Assembly: GCA_021782545.1 (NCBI GenBank)
Contig: JAJXUW010000011.1
Location: 1 to 32,814 of the forward strand
DNA length: 32,814 nt
Origin: Deltaproteobacteria bacterium
GTDB taxonomy: Bacteria; Desulfobacterota; Desulfuromonadia; Geobacterales; Pseudopelobacteraceae
Direction: 5' to 3'
The notes below the pieces were generated by a model. It did not search any database, was not told where the DNA came from, and worked only from the letters and a program-made list of their open reading frames with translations. Each line of letters opens with the position of its first letter. The stretch's first letter is position 1. A program made the position numbers and the translations under genes. This document shows, one piece after another, positions 13,720-23,116 of the stretch.

Positions 13720-16494
13720 CTAACGCACCGCCTCGACGCACGTGGGACAGATGGTCGGATGGGCGGCGTCGGCGCCCAACTGCTCACTGTAGTGCCAGCA
13801 GCGCTCGCACTTGTCGCCGCGGGCGGCGGCTACCTTGATCGCAAGTCCCTCCAGCCCTTCGGCCACGTGACCATCGCCCTGCAGTGTGTCGGTCAACTCC
13901 ACCTGGGAGACGATGAAGACCGTGGGCAGGTCGGCGCGGTACCCCTCCAGGAAGCTACGCAACTCACCGGTGGCGGCCAGGGTCACCGAAGCGTCCAGCG
14001 ACAAGCCGATGGTCTTGGCCACCCGTGCCTGTTCCAGCGCCTTCAGTACCTCGGCCCGGATCTTCCTGATCCGTTCCCAGCGTTCCACCAGGGCGTCATC
14101 CTTAACCTCTGGGGTAAACGGCGGGAAGGCGGCCAGATGCACGCTGCTCTCATGCTGCCCCGGTAGGTAGGCCCAGGCCTCATCGGCGGTGAAGGAAAGT
14201 ACCGGCGCCAAGAGCCGCAGCAGGCTGTCTAAAATTTGGTACATCACAGTCTGGGCCGCCCAGCGGTCCTTTGAGTCGGCCTTACTGGTGTAGAGCCGGT
14301 CTTTGAGGATATCCAGGTAAAAGGCACTCATCTCCACCGCACAAAAGGCGTTGATCTCCTGGTAGATAATGTGGAACTCAAGCTCCTGATAGGCCTTGCG
14401 CACCCGTTCCTTCAGCAGTTCCAGCTGGTGCAGGGCCCAGCGGTCCAGCTCCGGCAGTTGATCGAAGGGGACCGTTTCAGTGGCGGGGTCGAAGTCGTGC
14501 AGGTTGGCCAGCAGGTAACGGCAGGTATTGCGGATGCGGCGGTAGGCCTCGGCCACCCGGTTGAGGATCTCCTGGGAGATACGGTTATCGTCGCGGTAGT
14601 CCTGGGCGGCGCACCACAGCCGCAGGATGTCGGCCCCCAGCTTCTTGATCACGTCCTCCGGCGCCACCACGTTGCCCAGGGACTTGCTCATCTTGCGGCC
14701 TTGGCCGTCCAGCACAAAGCCGTGGGTCAGCACGCTCTTGTAGGGTGCGCGGCCACGGGTGCCGACGCTCTCCAGGAGTGAGGAGTGGAACCAGCCACGG
14801 TGCTGATCGCTCCCCTCCAGGTACAGATCGGCCGGACTGGACAGATTGGGATTGGGCTCCAGCACGGCGGCGTGGGAGACGCCGGAATCGAACCAGACAT
14901 CCAGGATGTCCATCTCCTTCTCGAAATCCGTCTTGCCGCATTTGGTACAGACCGTACCGGCCGGCAGCAGCTTTTCTGGGTCCCACTCGAACCAGATGTC
15001 AGAGCTGTGGCTCTTAAACAGTTCGGCCACATGGTCCATCACCCCACCGTCCACCAGGTACTCGCCGCATTCCTTGCAGGAGAAGGCGGTGATCGGCACT
15101 CCCCAGGAACGCTGACGAGAAATGCACCAGTCGGGCCGGTTCTCGATCATGCCGTAGATCCGCTCGCGGCCCCACTTGGGAATCCACTGTACCCGGTCGA
15201 TCTCCTCCAGCGACTTTTTCCGCAGGTCGTTGGCCTGCATGCTGATGAACCACTGCTCAGTGGCCCGGAAGATGATCGGCTTCTTGCAGCGCCAGCAATG
15301 GGGGTAGGAGTGGCTGATCGTACTCTGGCCGATCAGGGCGCCTACCTCGATCAGCTTCTCGATCACGGCGCTGTTGCCCTCCTGCACGGTCAGGCCACCG
15401 AAAAATTCCAGGTTCTTCAGGTAGCGTCCGTGGTTATCCACCGGGTTGTAGATCTCAAGCCCCTCTTTCAGCCCCAGTTCGTAGTCCTCCTGGCCGTGGC
15501 CGGGGGCGGTGTGGACGCAGCCGGTACCGGCCTCTAGGGTGACATGCTCGCCCAGCAGGATCACCGAGTTACGATCATAGAAGGGATGTTTGCAGTTTTT
15601 GCGCTCCAGGGCGGTGGCCTTGAAGGTTGCGATGACACTGCCGGAAAGATGGTTCGCGGCCAGGAACTGGTCTTTCAAGCCCTCGGCCACGATCAGGATC
15701 CCCTGCTCGGTTTCAACAGCCACATAGTCGAACTCGGGGTGCAGGGCAACCGCCAGGTTTGCCGGCAGGGTCCAGGGAGTGGTGGTCCAGATCACCACAA
15801 AGGCCTGCTTGCCGCTCAAGGCCGGGATAACGGCCGAGATGTCGTCAGCGAGGGCAAACTTGACGAATACGGAATGAGACGTGTGGTCGGCGTACTCCAC
15901 CTCGGCCTCGGCCAGGGCGGTCACGCAGGAGGAGCACCAGTGCACCGGCTTCTTGCCGCGGTACAGGCCACCGTTCTTGGCAAACTTGGCCAGTTCTGCC
16001 GCGGTGAGCCCCTCGTACTCGTAGTTCATGGTCAGGTAGGGATTGTCCCAATCCCCCAACACCCCCAGCCGCTTGAACTCCTCGCGCTGGATATCGATGA
16101 ACTTCCTGGCGTAGGCGCGGCATTCCTTGCGCATCTCGGCCTTGGTCATCTGATGTTTCTTGGAGCCCAGGTTCTTCTCCACCTGCAGCTCGATCGGCAG
16201 GCCGTGGCAATCCCAGCCCGGGACGTAGGGGGCATGGAACCCCTCCATCCGCTTCACCTTCAACACGATATCCTTCAAGGTCTTGTTAAGGGCGTGGCCG
16301 ATATGGGTGTGGCCGTTGGCATAGGGGGGGCCATCATGGAGAATGTAGGTAGGGCGGCCGTTACCCCGCTCTTCAAGCTTGGTGTACAGTTGTGCCTCTT
16401 CCCATTTCTTAAGCATCTCCGGCTCCCGCAGGGGCAGGTTGCCCTTCATCGGGAATTCGGTCTGGGGGAGGTTGAGGGTCTCTTTGTAATCCAT
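13720..16494 (-). CDS. ileS: Isoleucyl-tRNA synthetase
   Basis: 924 residues with the start at the ATG at 16494, the usual MDYKETLNLP N-terminus; five extra residues from 16509 are possible but GGAG is better placed for the shorter form. It charges tRNA-Ile in the cytoplasm. The class I signature HIGH is at 64-67 and KMSKS at 601-605. The editing domain contains WTTTPWTLPANLAV. The C-terminus carries a zinc-binding CxxC pair: C896, C899, C916 and C919 (CERCWHY ... CPTC), typical of the bacterial form without the eukaryote-like extension. A near-consensus promoter lies upstream and lspA follows one base after the stop. Confidence 0.98.
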   Translation of the reverse strand: MDYKETLNLPQTEFPMKGNLPLREPEMLKKWEEAQLYTKLEERGNGRPTYILHDGPPYANGHTHIGHALNKTLKDIVLKVKRMEGFHAPYVPGWDCHGLPIELQVEKNLGSKKHQMTKAEMRKECRAYARKFIDIQREEFKRLGVLGDWDNPYLTMNYEYEGLTAAELAKFAKNGGLYRGKKPVHWCSSCVTALAEAEVEYADHTSHSVFVKFALADDISAVIPALSGKQAFVVIWTTTPWTLPANLAVALHPEFDYVAVETEQGILIVAEGLKDQFLAANHLSGSVIATFKATALERKNCKHPFYDRNSVILLGEHVTLEAGTGCVHTAPGHGQEDYELGLKEGLEIYNPVDNHGRYLKNLEFFGGLTVQEGNSAVIEKLIEVGALIGQSTISHSYPHCWRCKKPIIFRATEQWFISMQANDLRKKSLEEIDRVQWIPKWGRERIYGMIENRPDWCISRQRSWGVPITAFSCKECGEYLVDGGVMDHVAELFKSHSSDIWFEWDPEKLLPAGTVCTKCGKTDFEKEMDILDVWFDSGVSHAAVLEPNPNLSSPADLYLEGSDQHRGWFHSSLLESVGTRGRAPYKSVLTHGFVLDGQGRKMSKSLGNVVAPEDVIKKLGADILRLWCAAQDYRDDNRISQEILNRVAEAYRRIRNTCRYLLANLHDFDPATETVPFDQLPELDRWALHQLELLKERVRKAYQELEFHIIYQEINAFCAVEMSAFYLDILKDRLYTSKADSKDRWAAQTVMYQILDSLLRLLAPVLSFTADEAWAYLPGQHESSVHLAAFPPFTPEVKDDALVERWERIRKIRAEVLKALEQARVAKTIGLSLDASVTLAATGELRSFLEGYRADLPTVFIVSQVELTDTLQGDGHVAEGLEGLAIKVAAARGDKCERCWHYSEQLGADAAHPTICPTCVEAVR

Positions 16495-16528
16495 ATGGCA
16501 TCGCTCCAAACGGTCTTAAAATTTGACT

Positions 16529-16557
16529 AAAATACTGGCCCAAGCCGGTAAAGTCAA
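16529..16557 (-). promoter_or_regulatory. Predicted sigma-70 promoter for ileS-lspA
   Basis: Minus-strand TTGACT (16557-16552), 17-base spacer, TATTTT (16534-16529). The predicted leader to the ileS ATG is under 30 bases, too short for a T-box, which fits the absence of any T-box features. Confidence 0.65.
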
Positions 16558-16584
16558 GGAAAGAGACGGGAAATGCCGTGATGA

Positions 16585-17709
<1,125 letters not shown>

Positions 17710-17749
17710 GTTTAAGCCCTCACCCCGTTAAGCGTATTCACTACAAACA

Positions 17750-17778
17750 GGGTGGGCGTACTGCCCACCCTTTCTTTT
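17750..17778 (+). terminator. Rho-independent terminator after mreB
   Basis: Stem GGGTGGGC (17750-17757) with GCCCACCC (17763-17770), loop GTACT, followed by TTTCTTTT. It separates mreB from the LPS-heptose genes. Confidence 0.88.
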
Positions 17779-17802
17779 ATAAAACAGTCGCGTACCCAAG
17801 CT

Positions 17803-18846
17803 ATGACCACACCCACCGTCGACATCATCGTACCGGTCTGGAACCAGCCCTTTGAGGCACGGGCCTGCCTGGTTTCAATCCTGAACACCACCGACAGCGC
17901 CCGGCTGATCATCGTCAACAACGGCTGCAACCGCGATACCGAACTCTTGCTCGAGGAGTTCTGCGACCCGTTAGGCGAACGGGTACTCTACATGACCATG
18001 GAGCGCAACATCGGCTTCGTGCCGGCCTTAAACCGCGCCCTTGTCCGCTCGACCGCCGACTGGGCTATGGTCATCCGGCCCAACGGCATGGTGAATGACG
18101 GCTGGCTTCAGGCCCTGCTGCCCCTTACCGGCATTGAACACGCCGGCATCATAAGCCCCCTCTGCACCACGGAGACTCCGCTTCCCAAACATCTGACCGC
18201 CGCCCATTGCAGCCAGATCGAGACCTGCCAGCTTTCTTTCGCCGGCCTGATGCTTTCCCGCGTCATGCGGGAAGAGATCGGTTGCTTTGACGAAGATCTG
18301 GACGGCGGCCTGTGGTGTCTGCGGGACTATCAACAACGGGCAGCAGCCCGTAACTATCTGACGTACCTTGCCCCGGCGGCCGCGGTGCACAGCGGCCCTG
18401 CCCTGGTGTTCGGCTCCGAGGAACGCCGCCGCACTCGTGAGCAGGTGTCTCAACAGACCTGCCAGAACCGTTGGGGCGTATCGCACCAGTATGCCATCTA
18501 CTTTCCCAAACAGACCGAAGATGAACACCTGGACAACGCCCTGAAGCTCATTGTGGCAGCGGCCCGACGCGGTGACCGCTTCACCCTGCTGCTGCATCGC
18601 CATCAGTACCAGCAGGCATCGGAACGAGGCTACCGTTGCCTGCACACCGCCATCGAACTGGTCAGCCTCGCCCGTTTTACCGCCCACCGCGACCTGCATA
18701 AACGCCTCGCCGAGCTTACACGCGCCGTAGCGACGCTGATGGTTGTAAAAGGCGTGGACGGCATACCGGTTCCAGGCTACGGTAACGCCCAGTCATTAAG
18801 CGTAATCACACAACGTGCCACGGAGGCCTCATCATGCAGGATCTGA
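17803..18846 (+). CDS. Family-2 glycosyltransferase-like protein lacking acidic motifs
   Basis: 347 residues from the ATG at 17803; no SD is seen, and an upstream in-frame start at 17752 would lie in the mreB terminator. The first 200 residues have the GT-A fold pattern of family 2: [19 protein letters not shown] (N39-N40), [14 protein letters not shown] and [18 protein letters not shown]. In active relatives the second block reads VDNAS and the fourth LNPDT or NND; here the acidic residues are replaced (VNNGC and RPNG, 92-95), so sugar-nucleotide and metal binding may be lost. The C-terminal 140 residues match nothing I recognise. The gene overlaps gmhA by 13 bases, placing it in LPS-core or surface-glycan biosynthesis. 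Confidence 0.75.
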   Translation: MTTPTVDIIVPVWNQPFEARACLVSILNTTDSARLIIVNNGCNRDTELLLEEFCDPLGERVLYMTMERNIGFVPALNRALVRSTADWAMVIRPNGMVNDGWLQALLPLTGIEHAGIISPLCTTETPLPKHLTAAHCSQIETCQLSFAGLMLSRVMREEIGCFDEDLDGGLWCLRDYQQRAAARNYLTYLAPAAAVHSGPALVFGSEERRRTREQVSQQTCQNRWGVSHQYAIYFPKQTEDEHLDNALKLIVAAARRGDRFTLLLHRHQYQQASERGYRCLHTAIELVSLARFTAHRDLHKRLAELTRAVATLMVVKGVDGIPVPGYGNAQSLSVITQRATEASSCRI

Positions 18847-19412
18847 TCGTCAACCAACTGCAGGAGCATCGCAAACTACTGGTTCACGTTGAAAACGAGC
18901 TGTCCGGCGTTATCGCCGGTCTGGCCCAGCGCCTGATTGAGACGTTCCAAATCGGCAACAAGCTGCTGATTATGGGAAATGGCGGCTCGGCTGCCGATGC
19001 CCAGCACTTCGCCGGCGAGATCGTCAGCCGCTTCCGTATCGAGCGCCCCGGCCTGCCGGCCATTGCGCTCTCCACCGACAGCTCGATCATGACCGCCATC
19101 GGCAACGACTACGGCTTTGACCGCGTTTTCAGCCGCCAGGTAGAGGCCCTGGCCGCACCGGGCGACGCCGTGATCGGCATCTCCACCAGCGGTAACTCCC
19201 CCAACGTCTACAAAGCGCTGGAGGTGGCCCGTCAGGCCGGCTGTACCACCATCGGCCTGCTGGGCAAGGACGGTGGCACCATCAAGGGCCTGTGCGACAT
19301 CCCCGTGATTATGCCCTCCAACGACACCCCCCGTATCCAGGAGGGGCACATCACGGTAATCCATATCCTGTGCGATCTGATCGAGCAGGGGATGTTCGGC
19401 GGCGGGAGGTAG
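18834..19412 (+). CDS. gmhA: Phosphoheptose isomerase (sedoheptulose 7-phosphate isomerase)
   Basis: 192 residues, full length. GmhA converts sedoheptulose 7-phosphate to D-glycero-D-manno-heptose 7-phosphate, the first step to ADP-heptose for the LPS core. The SIS domain motifs are [20 protein letters not shown] (around 43-62), [19 protein letters not shown] and [15 protein letters not shown], and the zinc or active-site residues in [16 protein letters not shown] are intact. The gene starts 13 bases inside the glycosyltransferase-like gene and ends three bases before hldE, so all three form one operon. A homologue is usually found beside hldE in Geobacter-type genomes. Confidence 0.97.
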   Translation: MQDLIVNQLQEHRKLLVHVENELSGVIAGLAQRLIETFQIGNKLLIMGNGGSAADAQHFAGEIVSRFRIERPGLPAIALSTDSSIMTAIGNDYGFDRVFSRQVEALAAPGDAVIGISTSGNSPNVYKALEVARQAGCTTIGLLGKDGGTIKGLCDIPVIMPSNDTPRIQEGHITVIHILCDLIEQGMFGGGR

Positions 19413-19415
19413 CCT

Positions 19416-20897
19416 ATGGATCGGATGGCCGTTGAATCGCTGTTTTCCCGCGCCGGCAGCCTGCGCTGTCTGGTGGTGGGCGACCTGATGCTGGATGAAT
19501 ACCTGTGGGGCAAGACCGAACGGATTTCGCCCGAGGCCCCGGTACAGGTGGTTGATGTGTTGCGGGAGGATCTCCGTCTGGGTGGGGCCGGCAATGTGGC
19601 CAACAGCCTGCTGGCCCTAGGGTGCCAGGTTGCGGTCGCCTCGGTAATCGGCGAGGATGAAAACGGCTGGAACCTCGTGAAGACCTTCAACAAGCTGGGG
19701 ATTACGACCGAGGGTATCCTGCAGGAAGCCGGCCGGCGCACCGGCCGCAAGACACGGGTACTGGCATCCAATCAACAGATCGTCAGGATAGACCGGGAAT
19801 CGCGTGAACCGCTCTCAAATCCCCTTGAGAAGCGGCTTTGCAACTGGCTCCAGGAGCATGTGCCCGGATTCGACGTCGTGCTGATTTCGGATTATCTGAA
19901 AGGGGTGCTGACGCCACAGGTACTGCGTACCGTCATGACCGCCGCGCGCCAGCGCAAGACCCCTGTCCTGGTGGACCCCAAAGGAAACGATTATCGCAAA
20001 TACCGCGGTGCCACCTGCCTCACCCCCAACCGCAAGGAGGCCGAGAGCGCCTCCGGCATTCCGATCCGTTGCCAGACGACACTCCACGAGGCGGCCTCCT
20101 CATTGATGGCCATGGCGGAGTTGGACAACCTGCTGATTACCCGTAGCGAGGAAGGGATGTCGCTCTTTTGTGGCACTGGCGAGACTGTGCATATCCCAAC
20201 CGTCGCCCGCGAGGTCTTTGACGTAACCGGGGCCGGCGATACGGTGTTGGCACTCCTGGCATTCGGCGTCGCCGGCGGCCTGGACCTGGCCGAGGCGGCA
20301 CGACTGGCCAACGTGGCCGCGGGTATCGCGGTGGGCAAACTGGGCACCTCCATCGTCACACCGGACGAGATCATCACCGCCGTAGCGGCCAGTCATCGCG
20401 ACAGCGACAGCAAGGTCAAAAGCCGCGAGGTGCTGGCCGGCATCATTGAGCAGGAGCAGACCAGGGGCAGACGGGTGGTCTTCACCAACGGCTGTTTTGA
20501 CCTGCTGCATGCCGGTCATGTCAAATATCTGCAGGCAGCCCGGCACCTTGGCGATCTCTTGGTGCTCGGTCTCAATAGCGATGCCTCGGTGCGCCGTCTG
20601 AAAGGATCTAAACGTCCCCTGATCGGGGAAGATGAACGCGCCCATATCCTGGCGGCTCTGGACTGCGTCGATTATGTCTGCCTGTTTGATGACGACACGC
20701 CACTGGAGTTGATAATGGCCCTCAAGCCTCAGATTTTGGTTAAAGGTGGCGATTACACGGCAGATGGCGTGGTGGGCAAGGAAATTGTGGAATCATACGG
20801 CGGTCGGGTGGAACTCATCCCGTTTGTGGATGGCAAATCGACCACCAACATCATCGAAAAGGTCTTGGAACGGTACGCCGCCACCCCCGCTGTGTGA
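19416..20897 (+). CDS. hldE: Bifunctional heptose 7-phosphate kinase / heptose 1-phosphate adenylyltransferase
   Basis: 493 residues, a complete two-domain HldE (formerly RfaE). The N-terminal ribokinase/PfkB domain shows [26 protein letters not shown] and the catalytic [16 protein letters not shown]. The C-terminal nucleotidyltransferase has [16 protein letters not shown] with the HAGH signature at 365-368 and [13 protein letters not shown]. Together the domains phosphorylate D-glycero-D-manno-heptose 7-phosphate and adenylylate heptose 1-phosphate, the steps after GmhA. The phosphatase GmhB and epimerase HldD, needed to finish ADP-L-heptose, are not in the window. It ends the operon; the convergent repressor gene ends 38 bases beyond. 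Confidence 0.97.
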   Translation: MDRMAVESLFSRAGSLRCLVVGDLMLDEYLWGKTERISPEAPVQVVDVLREDLRLGGAGNVANSLLALGCQVAVASVIGEDENGWNLVKTFNKLGITTEGILQEAGRRTGRKTRVLASNQQIVRIDRESREPLSNPLEKRLCNWLQEHVPGFDVVLISDYLKGVLTPQVLRTVMTAARQRKTPVLVDPKGNDYRKYRGATCLTPNRKEAESASGIPIRCQTTLHEAASSLMAMAELDNLLITRSEEGMSLFCGTGETVHIPTVAREVFDVTGAGDTVLALLAFGVAGGLDLAEAARLANVAAGIAVGKLGTSIVTPDEIITAVAASHRDSDSKVKSREVLAGIIEQEQTRGRRVVFTNGCFDLLHAGHVKYLQAARHLGDLLVLGLNSDASVRRLKGSKRPLIGEDERAHILAALDCVDYVCLFDDDTPLELIMALKPQILVKGGDYTADGVVGKEIVESYGGRVELIPFVDGKSTTNIIEKVLERYAATPAV

Positions 20898-20935
20898 CGA
20901 TGCGCCCTGTGGTGTCCAGCCCGTCCTTTTACTGG

Positions 20936-21793
20936 TTAACGGACGAGCCGCCGCACCACTCTCCCGACCACAATCGGGTAGGTCGTATTGTCATTGGGAT
21001 CAATCACGTCCGGCGGCGAACACTCATTGTCATCCCGCACCATCAACCGTCCCTCTGGGTCCCTGAACACCCTTCTCACCATCAGAACCCCGTCAGGATA
21101 ACGCAGCACCAGGCAACCGCCGGCGGTGGTGGTCCTGATGCTGGTATCGACGATAATCAGGTCGCCATCCTGCACCCAGGGGGACATGTTATCCCCCAGC
21201 ACCTTGATCAGGAGAAAGTTCTCCGGCGCAATCCCCAGCGAATGGTTCAGCCAGTTAAGTCCGGGAGCAAGCACATCCACGATCTGAGGCGAACTGAATG
21301 CCGCCAGTACCTCGCCCTGCTCGCTGCGCTGGGTATAGGCCTTGTACGGCGGATGAATCTGGGGATGACCGCACTGTGACGGCGTATAGGTGTCCCGCGG
21401 ACGGCTAGCCTGTTCCGGAGAGATCGCACAGGGGAACGTCAGGTCTTTAAACGGGGCCTGCGCACCGGCCTCACCCCGGGCAAGCAGCCCCGGCCCGGTC
21501 AGAATGTACTGCAGATCAAGCCCCTCTTTACCGCAGATGGCCACAATCTCTTCAGTGGGCACGGTATTGCGGTGCTTCCAGTTATGGATCCTCCGGACCC
21601 CCACCCCCATCGCGTCGGCCAGCTCAATATCGGTTTCAAGCCCCAGCTGTTCCTTGATCCGCGCCATCACCTGCCGTGTACTCAACGCCGGTTCTTCAGC
21701 AGCCCCTGTTGCCGTTTCAGAAAGGTCCGTTGGTCCCTTGCGATCGGTATCCGCATGCATAGGAACTATTTTTGATGTATGCTGTGCCTGCAT
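20936..21793 (-). CDS. CI-like repressor with HTH and catalytically dead S24 (LexA/UmuD-type) domain
   Basis: 285 residues from the ATG at 21793, which has GGAGG at a normal distance; an upstream start at 21826 lacks this. A helix-turn-helix of the phage CI type (about 38-100; ELADAMGVGVRRIHNWKHRN) is followed by a linker rich in proline and charged residues, and an S24-like domain (about 185-285). In active S24 domains the catalytic serine precedes methionine (GDSM) and the lysine sits in VKR. Here these are N202 (LGDNMSPW) and R240 (LMVRRV), 38 residues apart as expected. So the domain should fold but not self-cleave. No phage genes are nearby; the divergent receiver-GGDEF gene may be its target. 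Confidence 0.85.
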   Translation of the reverse strand: MQAQHTSKIVPMHADTDRKGPTDLSETATGAAEEPALSTRQVMARIKEQLGLETDIELADAMGVGVRRIHNWKHRNTVPTEEIVAICGKEGLDLQYILTGPGLLARGEAGAQAPFKDLTFPCAISPEQASRPRDTYTPSQCGHPQIHPPYKAYTQRSEQGEVLAAFSSPQIVDVLAPGLNWLNHSLGIAPENFLLIKVLGDNMSPWVQDGDLIIVDTSIRTTTAGGCLVLRYPDGVLMVRRVFRDPEGRLMVRDDNECSPPDVIDPNDNTTYPIVVGRVVRRLVR

Positions 21794-21810
21794 TACTCCT
21801 CCACGCCATA

Positions 21811-21839
21811 AGACTACAGTATTCACCGCAGTAAGTCAA
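21811..21839 (-). promoter_or_regulatory. Predicted promoter for the S24-like repressor gene
   Basis: Minus-strand TTGACT (21839-21834), 17-base spacer, TAGTCT (21816-21811), only about 18 bases before the ATG, so the leader is very short but includes the SD. Confidence 0.5.
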
Positions 21840-22010
21840 ATGCGGCAACTTTATTATTGACGAAATCTAACATTTGGTTTATTGCAAATCATCATTTACG
21901 GTAACAATAAAATTAATATACATCAATACTGGATATTGCATTTTTAATATATAGCAAAACAACGTAAAGACAGCATCGCCCCACCACCCTGCAATACAAA
22001 GGATGCATCA
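21840..22010. promoter_or_regulatory. AT-rich intergenic region between divergent repressor and GGDEF genes
   Basis: About 170 bases, much richer in A+T than the rest of the window, with no ORF. The heptamer TATTGCA occurs twice in the same direction (21880-21886 and 21934-21940), a candidate regulator site. Plus-strand promoter-like pairs are TTGACG-17-TATTGC (21857-21885) and TTTACG-16-TATACA (21895-21922). Which of these drives the GGDEF gene is unclear. Confidence 0.4.
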
Positions 22011-22913
22011 ATGAACGCCTTGGTCATCGACGACAATCGCGAGATGCGGCGCAAAATCGCAACCGATTTGCAGCAGGACCCCTTTTTTGAGCGTGTCGTA
22101 GAGGCAGCCAACGGTGTGGAGGGGATTAAAAAACTCTCTGAAACGGCTCCCGATCTGATCCTGTGCGACATTGAAATGCCGTATATGGATGGACTTAAAT
22201 TTCTCAACATCATCCGCTCAAAACCGGAAACAGAACACATCCCCGTGCTGTTCCTGACCGGTATAACCGACCGTGCCGTCAAGCTGAAAGGGCTGGCGGA
22301 AGGTGCGCACGACTTCATCCAGATACCCTATGACCCGCAGGAACTCTTTGCCCGCGCCAGATTACACGCGATTGCCAAACGACGCGAAGAGGAACTGCTC
22401 CGGCGCAACCGAGAACTTGAACTGCTCTCGAACAAGGATGCACTGACCGGCGCCTTTAATCGGCGCCACCTCTGCCACACACTGAATGTCGAACTGGCTA
22501 GGGCGGCCAGGACAGATGGCACCATCTCGATACTGATGGTGGATATCGACCATTTCAAGCAGGTAAACGATACCTTCGGCCATCAGGCGGGAGATCACGT
22601 GCTCCAACGGATCTCTGCAGAAATAGCGGCCAGTCTACGGGACTACGACCTGTTCTTCAGGTACGGCGGCGAGGAGTTCGTGGTGCTGGTGCCAGATACC
22701 AGCCTGGCAGGCGCCATGAAGGTTGCGCGACGACTCTGCCACAAGGTCCGAAACCTCAAATTCTCCGAACCGTTTGCCGATTTGCGTGTAACGATCAGTG
22801 TCGGTGTTGCAGAGTACCCCGGCAATGATATCAGCTCTGCCGAGGAGTTGCTCGCGTGCGCCGACAAGGCGCTCTACCAGGCAAAACTTGATGGCAGAGA
22901 CCAGGTTGCCTGA
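22011..22913 (+). CDS. Response regulator with GGDEF diguanylate cyclase output
   Basis: 300 residues. The receiver domain (about 1-120) has acidic D7/D8, phosphoacceptor D53 and T83, but the invariant lysine of the KP motif is isoleucine I105 (DFIQIPY), so phosphorylation signalling may differ. A charged helical linker (RREEELLRRNRELELLSNKD) leads to the GGDEF domain, with DALTGAFNRRHL, the active GGEEF motif at 219-223 and an intact inhibitory RxxD site (R210, D213), so it should make c-di-GMP and be feedback-inhibited by it. SD AAAGGA precedes the ATG. It is divergent from the S24-like repressor and upstream of the hybrid histidine kinase, a plausible partner. Confidence 0.9.
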   Translation: MNALVIDDNREMRRKIATDLQQDPFFERVVEAANGVEGIKKLSETAPDLILCDIEMPYMDGLKFLNIIRSKPETEHIPVLFLTGITDRAVKLKGLAEGAHDFIQIPYDPQELFARARLHAIAKRREEELLRRNRELELLSNKDALTGAFNRRHLCHTLNVELARAARTDGTISILMVDIDHFKQVNDTFGHQAGDHVLQRISAEIAASLRDYDLFFRYGGEEFVVLVPDTSLAGAMKVARRLCHKVRNLKFSEPFADLRVTISVGVAEYPGNDISSAEELLACADKALYQAKLDGRDQVA

Positions 22914-23116
22914 CCTCCCTTCTTCATCAACAAACCACCCTCCCTCAACCAGCGGGGATGGCCGATTCCCCGTTCCCCAAACGGCCCGCATGTGGTGGCC
23001 GCCGCGTCGAAATAATCACGGTTCATACAGTGGCCTTATTCGACAAGTAGTGTATACTCCTGCATACGCACAGGTTACGCCTCGTCCAGCATGCTGCGGA
23101 GAAGAAATACGATCTT

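Noticed and set aside
15544-16530. Long open frame (328 codons) on the plus strand opposite ileS
   Set aside because: It is the shadow of a secure, highly conserved ileS; no family match, no SD, and GC-rich third-position bias explains the lack of stops.
16495-16560. T-box riboswitch before ileS
   Set aside because: The predicted leader is under 30 bases, far too short for a T-box, and no specifier or terminator structure is visible.
20936-21793. Prophage or mobile element signalled by the CI-like repressor
   Set aside because: No integrase, structural phage genes, attachment repeats or composition break are seen around it; neighbours are housekeeping and signalling genes.
22953-22972. Six-bp inverted repeat CGGGGA/TCCCCG after the GGDEF gene
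   Set aside because: No T run follows, the loop is eight bases, and the stem is short. It is not convincing as a terminator.
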